Assembly (NCBI GenBank): GCA_030065875.1
Contig: JASJCR010000007.1
Span: forward strand, 1 to 64,000
Direction: 5' to 3'
Source of the DNA: Ardenticatenaceae bacterium
GTDB lineage: Bacteria; Chloroflexota; Anaerolineae; Promineifilales; Promineifilaceae
Length of the DNA: 64,000 nucleotides
Position 1 is the first letter of the stretch, and every line of letters begins with the position of its first letter. Both the position numbers and the translations under genes were made by a program. Below the pieces are notes generated by a model, which saw only the letters and a program-made list of their open reading frames with translations, ran no database searches and was not told the DNA's origin. This document shows, piece by piece, positions 9,301-18,437 of this stretch.

Positions 9301-12300
9301 ATGTCCGGCCTGAGTATTTACCTGTTTAAAACCCTGATGGTTAAAACCGCGGATGGGCAAATATTGGATCTGGGATCACCGACCACAAAATCCCTGTTTG
9401 CCTATCTCGTGCTGCGTCAGGGAGAAGTGTTGGATCGACGACGGCTGGCGTTTTTGTTTTGGCCACGCGGCACCGAGGCGGCCGCGCGCCGCAACCTGCG
9501 ACAGTATTTACATCGCATCCGCCGCGCCCTTGAGTCGATCGATCCAGATGGACATCTGCTCAATACGGCCGGTCACCACGTTGGTTTTAATCCACCCGAC
9601 GACTATTTTCTCGATGTATCCGCCTTTGAAGCGGCGCTCACCCCGCCCGATGAAGCGTTGGAAACCGCCATAAACCTTTATACCGGCGATCTTCTGGAAG
9701 ATATTTATGATGATTGGGTGATGGCGGAACGCGAACGACTCGGCCGTCTCTATCGCGAAACGCTTACTCGATTGATTGACCGGTGTGAGAGTGCCGCTCA
9801 GATTCCGTCGGCCATCGATTATGCCGAACAGTTTTTAGCGGTTGAACCGCTGCTGGAGCATGCCCATACTCGCCTGATGAAGCTTCATTACAAGCAGGGA
9901 GACCGGGCGCGGATCGTGCAGCAGTATGAACAGCTCACTATGCTGCTGCAGGAAGAATTAGGGGTCACGCCGCTGCCGGAAACCACCTCTGTTTATCAGG
10001 CGATGATTCAGGGGGTGTATGCTGGGGCGTCTGCGCCGTTATCGGCCGCTGTTTTGCCTACTCAACAGCCAGCGTCGATCATGCCGCAGAGGATCCTGAA
10101 AGACGCAATTTTTGTGGGCCGTCATGAGGATCTTAAATTACTCGACAGGGCCTGGCACGGGTGCGTTCAGGCCCAGGGCAGCTTTGTTTTTTTGCAGGGC
10201 GAATCTGGCGTTGGCAAAACCAGGCTGGTTGAAGAGTGGATCAGCCGACAGTCCGGCACGTGGCACCTGCTTTCCGGCCGGGCGCACGAATTTGAGTCGA
10301 TGATCCCCTATGCTCCGCTGGCGCAGGCGCTGCGCACAGCCGCTCGCGAACAAACCATTCCCTGGGATTTATTTCAGCCACCGCCGCCGTGGCTGCCCAC
10401 CCTGGTCCCGCTCCTGCCTGATTTGCCGCACATCTTTTCCGGTCAAGAAGTGGAGGTTACGACAACGCATCACCACATCATCGAGAGTCTGGGAAATTTC
10501 CTGTTTACCCTGGCTCGCCATCGCCCCCTCATTATTTATCTGGATAACCTTCACTGGGCGGATGGCCCGACTTGGAATTTTCTTGGATTTTTGGCCCAGC
10601 GATCTCATCAGCTGCCGCTGCTGCTCATCGGAACGGCGCGCGGGGAAGATATGTCATCCGAAAAAAGCCGCCTATTGCGCAAGATGACCCGGCAGCAGGT
10701 GGTGACCACCCATCATTTACAGCGGCTGTCGCAGGAGGAAACGTATCAATTGGTGGGGGCCATGATGCCGGACACGACCCTCGATCCGATATTTTTGCGC
10801 CGCGTTTATGAAGAGGCGGAAGGGAACCCTTTCTTTGTCATAGAAACGGTGCGGGCGGTGCGTGAGGCCGGGGGGGAGTGGACCGACAGCGTGCCCACCG
10901 ATGCCAGCGGGAAGCGACCGTTTTTTGCCATTCCGCTGCAGGTGCAGGCGGTGATTGAGGCGCGTCTTGACAAGCTCGACGAGTCTAGTCGCGGCGCCCT
11001 GGGCGTGGCGGCGGCGATCGGCCGCGAGTTTTCTTTCCAGCTTCTACAAGAAGTCAGTCAGTACGACACGGAAACGCTGCTCAACGCGTTAGACTTGTGG
11101 CTGGCCCGCGGACTGGTGCGCGAATCGGCCGAAGGGTATGACTTCACCCACGAAAAACTTAGCCAGGTGGCGTATAAGCAGCTCAGCCGCGCCCGGCGGC
11201 AGTGGATTCATCAGCGGATCGCTGATTACCTGGTTGCCAATCAAAGGAATCCCAACCCTGCCCAGCTGGCTCATCATTATTATCTGAGCAGCGAACCGTG
11301 GCTGGCGCTGCCTTATTTGGCGCGGGCTGGGCAGCAGGCGTTAACCGTGCGTTCTTATGCTGAGGCCCGCGAATTGGGTCTGCAGGCGATCGGGTTGATG
11401 GGCCGCACCCCCCGGCTGAGCGGCCAGGCGGTGACGGAGCGCATGGATTTAAATTTGCAGCTGGCTCAGGCGCATGCGTTTACCGGCGGCCTGCCCAAAG
11501 CGCTGCAGCTTCTCCAGGAAACGGAGCGCATGGCGGAAGCCCAGGGAGATTTAAGCCGTTTGGGAGAGATTTTCCGACGATCAGCCCAAATTTTTTGGCT
11601 GCAGGGCGGTCCGGCCACGGCCGATGGGTACGCCCGGCGTACGCTTCGCTATGCGGAAGAACTGGATGATACCGCGCTCCGTTTTGCTGCCCTGCGCATG
11701 TTGGGGCGGATCAATATTGTGCTCAGCTATTATGATGACGCCATTGCGTACCTGCTGCGCTATATCGATCTGGCCGAAAAGGGGACCTCCCGGCCGGATT
11801 TACCGGCCGTTTTGGGCTATTTGGGGGTCGCGTACGCTCGTGTGGGCTCCTGGCAGCGGGCGCTTGATGCCGCGCAGCGGGGTTTGGATTTGGCCAGCGC
11901 CGAAGCTGCGGGGGCGATGCATATTGTGGCCCGCATGCAGCTGGCTTTTGTTTATGCAGAATTGCGCGAGTGGGAGCAGGCCCTGAATATCGCCGCCCCG
12001 ATACGCGACAACTGGCGCGAGGAGGGGATGACCCCCTATGCGTTTATGCTGCGCACCGTCAACGGCCGCTGCCAGGCACAGCTCCAGCCTTCGCCTGATG
12101 GGGTGCAGGAGATTGAAGCCGCGCTGCAGTGGGCTGAAGAGGTTGATTATCGCGTTCAGGTGCACGTCGTGCGTCTATACCTGGCCCAGGCCCAATTTCG
12201 GTCAGGAGAGAAATTGCTGGCGTTGGAAACGGCACAGCAGGCCACTGATTTAGCCAAGCGGGTTGGTGACCGGTGGGCGCAGGCGGTGGGGATGCGCACC

Positions 12301-12624
12301 CAGGCCCAAATTGCCATGCGGCTGTCAAAACCGGATTGGGTCAAGGTGGAAACTCTGTTGGTGAAGAGCGCCGCCCTGCTGCGTCAAATTCGCGCCCGGC
12401 CGGATCTGGCCCGGACTTATCTCGCTTTGCGCCGTCTGTACGACCGGGCCGGGCAATCCGCCTGGGCGGTTGACTGTCATTTTCGGGCCACCACAATTTT
12501 TGAGGAGTTGGGTATGGGGGTGGAGCTGCGCGAGGCCCAGGGACAGCCGGCCCGAGAGCGCACTGGGGCGGTGGTGATTCCCGGGCTGGCCTTAAAGGGT
12601 CCGAACCAGGTTTTTGAGGATTAA
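9301..12624 (+). CDS. SARP/AfsR-type regulator with BTAD, AAA ATPase and TPR domains
   Basis: This 1107-aa signal-transduction ATPase likely acts as a transcriptional activator. Residues 1-95 form an OmpR-like winged helix and about 100-240 the bacterial transcriptional activator (BTAD) helical domain. A STAND/AAA_16-type ATPase starts near 285, with Walker A GESGVGKT near residue 300 and Walker B LIIYLDNLHWAD near 410. The C-terminal half (about 690-1080) is helical and TPR-like. This order matches AfsR/SARP large regulators. The ATG at 9301 lacks a clear Shine-Dalgarno sequence. It is divergent from the LacI gene, but I cannot tell which genes it controls. Confidence 0.88.
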   Translation: MSGLSIYLFKTLMVKTADGQILDLGSPTTKSLFAYLVLRQGEVLDRRRLAFLFWPRGTEAAARRNLRQYLHRIRRALESIDPDGHLLNTAGHHVGFNPPDDYFLDVSAFEAALTPPDEALETAINLYTGDLLEDIYDDWVMAERERLGRLYRETLTRLIDRCESAAQIPSAIDYAEQFLAVEPLLEHAHTRLMKLHYKQGDRARIVQQYEQLTMLLQEELGVTPLPETTSVYQAMIQGVYAGASAPLSAAVLPTQQPASIMPQRILKDAIFVGRHEDLKLLDRAWHGCVQAQGSFVFLQGESGVGKTRLVEEWISRQSGTWHLLSGRAHEFESMIPYAPLAQALRTAAREQTIPWDLFQPPPPWLPTLVPLLPDLPHIFSGQEVEVTTTHHHIIESLGNFLFTLARHRPLIIYLDNLHWADGPTWNFLGFLAQRSHQLPLLLIGTARGEDMSSEKSRLLRKMTRQQVVTTHHLQRLSQEETYQLVGAMMPDTTLDPIFLRRVYEEAEGNPFFVIETVRAVREAGGEWTDSVPTDASGKRPFFAIPLQVQAVIEARLDKLDESSRGALGVAAAIGREFSFQLLQEVSQYDTETLLNALDLWLARGLVRESAEGYDFTHEKLSQVAYKQLSRARRQWIHQRIADYLVANQRNPNPAQLAHHYYLSSEPWLALPYLARAGQQALTVRSYAEARELGLQAIGLMGRTPRLSGQAVTERMDLNLQLAQAHAFTGGLPKALQLLQETERMAEAQGDLSRLGEIFRRSAQIFWLQGGPATADGYARRTLRYAEELDDTALRFAALRMLGRINIVLSYYDDAIAYLLRYIDLAEKGTSRPDLPAVLGYLGVAYARVGSWQRALDAAQRGLDLASAEAAGAMHIVARMQLAFVYAELREWEQALNIAAPIRDNWREEGMTPYAFMLRTVNGRCQAQLQPSPDGVQEIEAALQWAEEVDYRVQVHVVRLYLAQAQFRSGEKLLALETAQQATDLAKRVGDRWAQAVGMRTQAQIAMRLSKPDWVKVETLLVKSAALLRQIRARPDLARTYLALRRLYDRAGQSAWAVDCHFRATTIFEELGMGVELREAQGQPARERTGAVVIPGLALKGPNQVFED

Positions 12625-12654
12625 GCAAGTTACAAACTGTTTTCCGAAAAAAGG

Positions 12655-12742
12655 GGTCCGCAGACCCCGTAGGGGTGAACCATAGGTTCGCAGATTTTCG
12701 CAGAAACTGTCCTGAGCTCAGCCGAAGGATGACATAGACAAA
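12655..12742. repeat. Dispersed repeat (GACCCCGTAGGGG / CAGATTTTCGCAG family)
   Basis: About 48 bp here match 19646-19696 with only a few differences. The unit contains a GGGGTC/GACCCC hairpin, GTAGGGGTGAACC and CGCAGATTTTCGCAGA. It is followed by a CCTGAGCTCAGCCGAAGGA word, a type of repeat common in environmental bacterial genomes. It fills the convergent gap between the SARP gene and the oxidoreductase gene. Confidence 0.75.
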
Positions 12743-12788
12743 TCAGAAGGCTCCCCCTAGAAAATAGACCTTTAGGCTCTATTTATCG

Positions 12789-13406
12789 TTATTCACCTAA
12801 TTGTGCTCTTGCTTCGGCCAGGGTTATATCCTTGTTGTAAATGGCTGTGTCCGGCTGCTGGATTTTGCTGTGGTGTAGCGAGCCGGTGTCGTAGGGAGCG
12901 AAGCCAATTTCTGCGATTAAATCAGCCACCGTTTGTTTGGCGGCCGGGTCATCACCGGCGATAAAGATCACCCGACGGTCGGCCGGTGGTTTGCTGGTGT
13001 CACCCTGGGTTTGCAGATGCTTAAACCAGATGGTGTTGAATCCCTTGACCACGCGGGTGTCCGGCAGCATGTCGGCGATGAGCTCGCTTTCCGCCTTGTC
13101 GCCCAGCTCGATTTGGCCATCCCGACCGGGGTAGTAGTTACCGGCCGTGACGAGGATTTTGCCGGCCAGCTCGGCCGCGGGCAGGGTGCGATAAAATTTG
13201 TAAGGGATCGCCTCGATAATGACTTCACCAAAAGCGGCCGCTTCGGCAGCGGTCATTGCCTGAGCACCGTTTCCTAATTCATTTACCAGTGCCTGCAGCG
13301 TTTCCGGGCCGCGTGAGTTGGCGATGGCCACCGAGTGCCCCACCTCGACAAACAGTTTTGCTAGTGTGGCGCCAATGTTGCCGGCACCGATTATTCCAAT
13401 ATTCAT
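12789..13406 (-). CDS. F420-dependent NADP oxidoreductase-like dinucleotide-binding protein
   Basis: This 205-aa cytoplasmic protein begins MNIGIIGAGNIGATLA, a Rossmann GxGxxG nucleotide-binding loop at residues 6-13. SRGPETL near residue 33 is suited to an NADP phosphate. It matches the NADPH:F420 reductase / short NADP-binding family, which can transfer hydride between NADP and F420 or act on a small substrate. The ATG at 13406 is preceded by GGAGG at about 7 nt; the frame extends to a GTG at 13421. True use of F420 is not shown here. Confidence 0.8.
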   Translation of the reverse strand: MNIGIIGAGNIGATLAKLFVEVGHSVAIANSRGPETLQALVNELGNGAQAMTAAEAAAFGEVIIEAIPYKFYRTLPAAELAGKILVTAGNYYPGRDGQIELGDKAESELIADMLPDTRVVKGFNTIWFKHLQTQGDTSKPPADRRVIFIAGDDPAAKQTVADLIAEIGFAPYDTGSLHHSKIQQPDTAIYNKDITLAEARAQLGE

Positions 13407-13437
13407 TTGAATCCTCCACAACTCTTCAAAAATAAAT

Positions 13438-13486
13438 TGTCCACAGATTGCGCAGATTTCTCTATGTCATCCGTGGACATTTTGTC
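13438..13486. repeat. Dispersed CACAGATTGCGCAGATT repeat with terminal inverted arms
   Basis: TGTCCAC and GTGGACA form inverted 7-bp arms around a CAGATTGCGCAGATT core. The words match the repeat family at 7900, 12655 and 19646. It lies in the divergent spacer before livG. Confidence 0.6.
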
Positions 13487-13618
13487 CCAGTGCTCAGCAT
13501 AAAAGAGGGATGTATGGGATGCGTTAACGGCCGCGTAGACAGTTCATTAACGGCTGACCGATATACTGCAGCGCATTGCAGGGATTTTGTTTGTTTGAAG
13601 GAAGAAGGAAAAAAGGTC

Positions 13619-14449
13619 ATGTCGCGCGGATTTTCCCACGTGCTCAACAGCAGCCCGCTCCAGCCGGGCGATACTCAACTGATCGTCAACAACGTCTCTC
13701 TTTCTTTTGGTGGGGTAAAAGCCCTACATGAAGTTTCGCTCAAAGTACAGCAAAGCGAGATCGCGGCCATTATCGGTCCTAACGGAGCCGGAAAAACCAG
13801 CCTGCTCAACTGCATCAGCGGTTTGTATCATCCACAGGTGGGTGAAATCCGCTACAGAAACGGAAAAGAGCATATTCTGACCAGCCTCAAGCCGTATCAA
13901 ATCGCCAAGTTAGGGGTAGCCCGCTCGTTTCAAAATATTGAGCTGTTTAAGCACATGAGCGTGCTCGATAATTTGATGCTCGGCCGGCACGTGCACCTCA
14001 AGTCGAGCGTTTTTAGCGGCGGTTTATTTTGGGGTAGAGCCCAGCGCGAAGAGATCGCCCATCGCAAATTCATTGAAGATATTATCGACCTGCTGGAAAT
14101 TGAGGCGATTCGCAAGCAGCAGGTGGGCACGCTTTCTTACGGACTGCAAAAACGGGTTGAGCTCGGCCGGGCGCTGGCCCTCCAGCCCAGCATGCTTATC
14201 CTTGATGAACCGATGGCCGGGATGAATGCTGAGGAAAAAGAAGATATCGCCCGCTTTATTCTGGATATCAACGAAGAGCACGGGGTCACCATCATCATCA
14301 TTGAACACGATATGGGGGTGGTGATGGATATTTCTGATCACGTCATTGTGCTCGACTTCGGATCGGTGATTGGAGATGGCACCCCGGATGAAGTGCAGCG
14401 AAACCCTCAGGTTATTGCCGCCTATTTGGGAGAAAGTAAACATGGGTGA
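13619..14449 (+). CDS. livG: Branched-chain/organic-acid ABC transporter ATP-binding protein, LivG type
   Basis: This 276-aa ATPase energises a LIV-type importer at the cytoplasmic membrane face. It shows Walker A IGPNGAGKTS near residue 50, Q-loop FQNIELFKHMS, the slightly altered signature LSYGLQKRVELGRAL near 170, Walker B MLILDEPMAG, and an H-loop IIEHDMG. The frame extends upstream to 13448, but the ATG at 13619 is preferred for its purine-rich site (AAGGAAGAAGG...AAAAAGG) and for family length. It is the first gene of a plus-strand cluster; its last 8 nt overlap the next gene. A cognate second ATPase (LivF type) ends the cluster at 20562. Confidence 0.9.
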   Translation: MSRGFSHVLNSSPLQPGDTQLIVNNVSLSFGGVKALHEVSLKVQQSEIAAIIGPNGAGKTSLLNCISGLYHPQVGEIRYRNGKEHILTSLKPYQIAKLGVARSFQNIELFKHMSVLDNLMLGRHVHLKSSVFSGGLFWGRAQREEIAHRKFIEDIIDLLEIEAIRKQQVGTLSYGLQKRVELGRALALQPSMLILDEPMAGMNAEEKEDIARFILDINEEHGVTIIIIEHDMGVVMDISDHVIVLDFGSVIGDGTPDEVQRNPQVIAAYLGESKHG

Positions 14450-16346
14450 GACATTTCCGCAGCTGCTCATCGAACGTGCGCGCGAATTTGGGGATCGGCC
14501 GGCGCTGCGCGAAAAAGATTACGGCATCTGGCAGTCGATAGGATGGCAGCAATTTCTCGATCACGTACGCTGGTTCTCTCAGGGGCTGGTTGCTTTAGGA
14601 TTAACCGCTGCTGATACGGTGGCCATCATCGGCGATAACCGGCCGGAATGGATCTATGCGGAGCTGTCTGCCCAGGCGGCCGGAGCCAAAAGCATTGGCA
14701 TTTATCAGGATGCGGTGGTTAAAGAAATGGTCTATGTCATGACCCATGCCCGGGTCAAGTTTATCGTGGTTGAAGATCAGGAGCAGGTAGATAAGATCCT
14801 GGAAATGTGGGATGAGCTTCATGGGGTGGAGAAGGTTATTTATTACGATCCCAAAGGGCTGCGCAATTATACGGAGGAATTTCTTCTCTTTTTCCCTGAA
14901 GTGGAAGAAATGGGGAAACAATTTGAACAGCAAAACCCCGGCTGGTTCGAAAAATCCGTGGCTCGCGGCAAAGGGGATGATATTGCCATTCTGTCCACTA
15001 CGTCCGGCACGACCGGGAATCCAAAATTAGCGATGATTTCCCATAAAAACCTGATCAGCATGGGCGAGGCGTTGATGAAGCTGGATCCTCTCAACCCTGA
15101 AGATCGCTTTGTGAGTTTTTTGCCCATGGCCTGGATTGGGGAGCAGATGATGTCGTTCGCCTGCAGTTTGCAGCGGGGATTCACCCTCAATTTTCCGGAG
15201 GAACCGGAAACCGCTTTGGCCAACGTGCGCGAAATTGGCCCGCAGTCGATGTTTAGCCCACCGCGCATCTGGGAAAATTTGGTCAGCCAGGTATTGGTCA
15301 AAATAGAGGACAGCAGCCGGCTCAAAAAAGCGGCTTATGATTGGGCCATGAGTGTGGGGTACGAGATGGCCGATTTGCGTTTCCGCAAGGAAGAGCCTTC
15401 TCTTAATCTTAAGGTGAAATATGTTTTGGCTGATTGGCTGGTGTTTCAAACCATCAAAGATCATTTGGGTCTGCGCCATTTAAAGCGGGCATACACGGGT
15501 GGAGCGGCCTTGGGGCCGGATGTCTTTCGCTTTTTCCACGCCTTAGGCGTCAATTTGAAGCAAATTTACGGGCAAACAGAGGCCAGCGGAATCAGCGTTT
15601 TGCATCGGGATGGCGATATCAAATTTCAAACGGTGGGTACCCCGGTGCCGGGAACGCAGGTCAAAATTGCCGAAAATGGAGAGATTTTACTCAAATCGGA
15701 CGCCATTTTCCTGGGTTATTACAACAACGAGGTGGCCACGGCCGAAGCGCTGGATGATGGCTGGCTGATGTCTGGCGACGCCGGTTACTTTGATGAAGAC
15801 GGGCACTTAATCGTCATTGATCGGGCCAAAGACGTGATGACGCTGCACGACGGCACAAAATTCAGCCCCCAATTTATTGAAAACAAGCTTAAGTTTAGTC
15901 CGTATGTCAAAGAGGCGGTGATTTTTGGCGGCGACTGGCCTTTTGTCACGGCGATGATCAATATCGATATGGAGAACACCGGCAAGTGGGCGGAAAATCA
16001 TCAAATCGCCTACACCACTTATACCGATCTGGCGCAAAAGCCGGAGGTGTATGAGCTGGTGCGAAAGCAGGTTGAAACGGCCAATTCAGATTTGCCGGAA
16101 GCGGCCCGCATCCAGCGGTTTTTGCTGCTGCACAAAGAGCTGGACGCAGATGATGCCGAGCTCACGAGAACGCGCAAGGTTCGTCGGGGGTTTGTGGCTC
16201 AGCGTTACGACGACATTATTTCCGCCCTATACAGCCACAACGACTACCTCGATATTGAATCAACTATCACCTATCAGGATGGCCGCACGGCGATATTGCA
16301 AACCCGCCTCAAAATTGAAACGCTGAACAACAACGGTTCAGGGTAA
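14442..16346 (+). CDS. Long-chain acyl-CoA synthetase (AMP-forming)
   Basis: This 634-aa adenylate-forming ligase is of the FadD15/long-chain type. It carries the P-loop STTSGTTGNPK near residue 185, A5 motif YGQTEASG near 375, SGDAGYFDEDGHLIVIDRAKD near 445, and a C-terminal lid domain. It activates a carboxylic acid to its CoA thioester. The ATG at 14442 overlaps the livG stop by 8 nt and has GGGAG upstream, so translation is coupled. Synthetases of this kind recur inside LIV-type clusters, so I infer that the transporter imports a carboxylate which this enzyme traps as CoA ester. The chain length preference is unknown. Confidence 0.9.
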   Translation: MGETFPQLLIERAREFGDRPALREKDYGIWQSIGWQQFLDHVRWFSQGLVALGLTAADTVAIIGDNRPEWIYAELSAQAAGAKSIGIYQDAVVKEMVYVMTHARVKFIVVEDQEQVDKILEMWDELHGVEKVIYYDPKGLRNYTEEFLLFFPEVEEMGKQFEQQNPGWFEKSVARGKGDDIAILSTTSGTTGNPKLAMISHKNLISMGEALMKLDPLNPEDRFVSFLPMAWIGEQMMSFACSLQRGFTLNFPEEPETALANVREIGPQSMFSPPRIWENLVSQVLVKIEDSSRLKKAAYDWAMSVGYEMADLRFRKEEPSLNLKVKYVLADWLVFQTIKDHLGLRHLKRAYTGGAALGPDVFRFFHALGVNLKQIYGQTEASGISVLHRDGDIKFQTVGTPVPGTQVKIAENGEILLKSDAIFLGYYNNEVATAEALDDGWLMSGDAGYFDEDGHLIVIDRAKDVMTLHDGTKFSPQFIENKLKFSPYVKEAVIFGGDWPFVTAMINIDMENTGKWAENHQIAYTTYTDLAQKPEVYELVRKQVETANSDLPEAARIQRFLLLHKELDADDAELTRTRKVRRGFVAQRYDDIISALYSHNDYLDIESTITYQDGRTAILQTRLKIETLNNNGSG

Positions 16347-16357
16347 CGGAGAAGCAT

Positions 16358-17239
16358 ATGGAAAATTTTTTGCAGCTAACCTTTACAGGATTGACCAACG
16401 GCGCGATTTTTGCCCTGGTGGGGCTGGGTTTTGTCCTGATTTATAAAGCCAGTGACGTAATTAATTTTGCTCAGGGGGATTTTTTGCTGGTTGGCGCTTA
16501 TATCGCCTATGGATTTATCGTCCAGGTCGGTTTACCCTGGGGGATTGGCGTGCTGCTGGCGATGGCGGCGGCCGTGCTGCTGGGTATTTTTGTCGAGCGT
16601 CTGATTTTGCGACCCTTGATCGGAGAACCGATTATCTCCGTCATCATGGTGACAATCGGTTTATCCAGTTTGCTTCGAGCGATTGTCAACGGCATTTGGG
16701 GCACAACCGGCCGGGCATTTCCCTCGTTTCTCCCCGACACACCGGTCAATATCGGTGGGGCCTTGATTCCCATGGATCGCTTTATCGCTCTGTTGATTGT
16801 CAGCGTTTTGCTCGCCGGATTTATGCTCTTTTTTCGCTATTCAAAAGAAGGGATTGCCATGCGGGCTACGGCCGATGATCAGCAGGCTGCCCTCAGTATG
16901 GGAATCAGCGTCAAGCGGATATTTGCCATTGCCTGGTCTATTGCCGCCGTCGTGGCGGCCATCGCCGGGATCATCGTGGCCAACATCGTTGAGCTTAACG
17001 GTGCGGCCGTGGCCGGAATCGGCCTGCGGGTTTTTCCGGTTGTCATTTTAGGCGGTTTGGACTCAATTCCGGGGGCAATTTTAGGCGGCATTATTATCGG
17101 TCTCCTGGAAACGTATACGGCCGGATACACCCCACCGGAGCTGGGGTTGAGCGCGGTCATTCCCTTTATCGTGTTGATTCTCATCTTGATGGTCAAGCCG
17201 TATGGGTTGTTTGGTGAAGTAAGAATAGAAAGAGTTTAA
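16358..17239 (+). CDS. livH: Branched-chain amino acid type ABC permease, LivH
   Basis: The product (293 aa) is an inner-membrane permease with about eight hydrophobic segments. Family hallmarks are GLTNGAIFALVGLGFVLIYK at the N-terminus, NFAQGDFL near residue 36, and the conserved GLDSIPGAILGG loop near 235. It would form the translocation path with LivM. A GGAG site precedes the ATG by about 8 nt, and the gene starts 11 nt after the synthetase stop. Confidence 0.92.
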   Translation: MENFLQLTFTGLTNGAIFALVGLGFVLIYKASDVINFAQGDFLLVGAYIAYGFIVQVGLPWGIGVLLAMAAAVLLGIFVERLILRPLIGEPIISVIMVTIGLSSLLRAIVNGIWGTTGRAFPSFLPDTPVNIGGALIPMDRFIALLIVSVLLAGFMLFFRYSKEGIAMRATADDQQAALSMGISVKRIFAIAWSIAAVVAAIAGIIVANIVELNGAAVAGIGLRVFPVVILGGLDSIPGAILGGIIIGLLETYTAGYTPPELGLSAVIPFIVLILILMVKPYGLFGEVRIERV

Positions 17240-17288
17240 CAATAGCCATTTGCTAATTGTTAATTGCTAATTACTAATTGGAACTGAT
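17240..17288. repeat. Heptad repeat array 2 filling the livH-livM gap
   Basis: The whole 50-nt spacer consists of 7-nt words near AATTNNT (for example AATTGCT AATTACT). It starts right after the livH stop codon and ends at the livM ATG, leaving no room for a Shine-Dalgarno sequence. Confidence 0.8.
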
Positions 17289-17289
17289 T

Positions 17290-18330
17290 ATGGAATCTGG
17301 CGTTTTTCACAGTAGTTATCAGGCGGATATGGGGCTGCGGCCGACGCCGCTGATGCGGATCAGGCTGATAGTGGTGTTGGTAGCGGCCGTCGTTTTTCCC
17401 TTTTTCGCCAACAACTACCAGCTGACCCTGGCCAACCAAATTCTGATCGCCTCGATCGGGGCGATCGGTCTGAATATTTTGACCGGTTTTACCGGACAGA
17501 TTAGCCTGGGACAGGGTGGTTTTATGGCCATTGGGGCGTACAGCTCAGCCCTGCTGGTCATTAATCTTGGCGTGCCGTGGTGGCTTAGCGTGCTGCTGGC
17601 GTGTGTGATCACCGCCATTGTAGGTGGCTTTTTTGGACTGCCGTCATTGCGTTTAAAGGGTTTGTATCTGGCCATAGCTACGCTGGCCGCCCAGCAAATT
17701 ATCGAGTGGGGCATTATCCGCTCCCCCCTGACCGGTGGCGTCGAAGCGCTGGTTGTCGATCCGCCTTTGCTGTTTGGCATCAATTTGAGCCGAGATTTTA
17801 ATTTTTACTGGTTGGGTTTAATTTTGTTGATTGGTACGGTGCTGTTTGCGGTTAACCTGTTTCGCACCAAAGTCGGCCGGGCGTTTATCGCCATTCGCGA
17901 TCAAGATATCGCCGCTGAAGTGATGGGGGTCAACGTCTTTCGCTACAAGCTGCTGGCGTTTGCTACCTCCTCATTTTTTGTCGGGTTATCGGGTGCTTTG
18001 CTGGCTCAGTATCGCACAATCGTCAGTTTTGATCGATTTACCATTGAAACTTCAATTACCTATTTAGCGATCATCATTATTGGCGGACTTGGATCGGTAT
18101 CCGGCTCAATTTATGGGGCGATCTTCATGACCCTGCTGCCGGCCGTTTTGACCAACATCGGCAGCGCCCTGGAAAATACCATACCGCAAATGGCTGGATT
18201 GATTCCCTTTGTGCGGAAGGCGGTTTTTGGCTTAACCATTATTTTGTTCTTGATTTTTGAGCCGGAAGGACTGGCCAAAATCTGGCGCGATATCAAGGAT
18301 TATTTTCGGTTATGGCCTTTTAGTTACTGA
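17290..18330 (+). CDS. livM: Branched-chain amino acid type ABC permease, LivM
   Basis: The product (346 aa) is the second permease subunit, with LivM hallmarks: GLNILTGFTGQISLGQGGFM near residue 60 and GGLGSVSGSIYGA near 260. The ATG at 17290 is used here; a TTG at 17278 is in frame but falls inside the repeat array. No ribosome binding site is visible because the upstream spacer is entirely heptad repeat, so translation may depend on coupling to livH. It ends with an Arg/Lys-flanked C-terminal tail. Confidence 0.9.
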   Translation: MESGVFHSSYQADMGLRPTPLMRIRLIVVLVAAVVFPFFANNYQLTLANQILIASIGAIGLNILTGFTGQISLGQGGFMAIGAYSSALLVINLGVPWWLSVLLACVITAIVGGFFGLPSLRLKGLYLAIATLAAQQIIEWGIIRSPLTGGVEALVVDPPLLFGINLSRDFNFYWLGLILLIGTVLFAVNLFRTKVGRAFIAIRDQDIAAEVMGVNVFRYKLLAFATSSFFVGLSGALLAQYRTIVSFDRFTIETSITYLAIIIIGGLGSVSGSIYGAIFMTLLPAVLTNIGSALENTIPQMAGLIPFVRKAVFGLTIILFLIFEPEGLAKIWRDIKDYFRLWPFSY

Positions 18331-18437
18331 CGTTGCGGTTGGGATATCGAGCCGGTTGCCGGTCCAAACTGTGCCGATATTTTGATTAAAACGGGTACCC
18401 CCAATTCCTAAAAAATTTTAGAGGAGAAAAGAAAAAG

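Noticed and set aside
13448..13618. 57-residue N-terminal extension of LivG
   Set aside because: The extension starts within a dispersed repeat and has no resemblance to ABC ATPases. A strong purine-rich site precedes the ATG at 13619.
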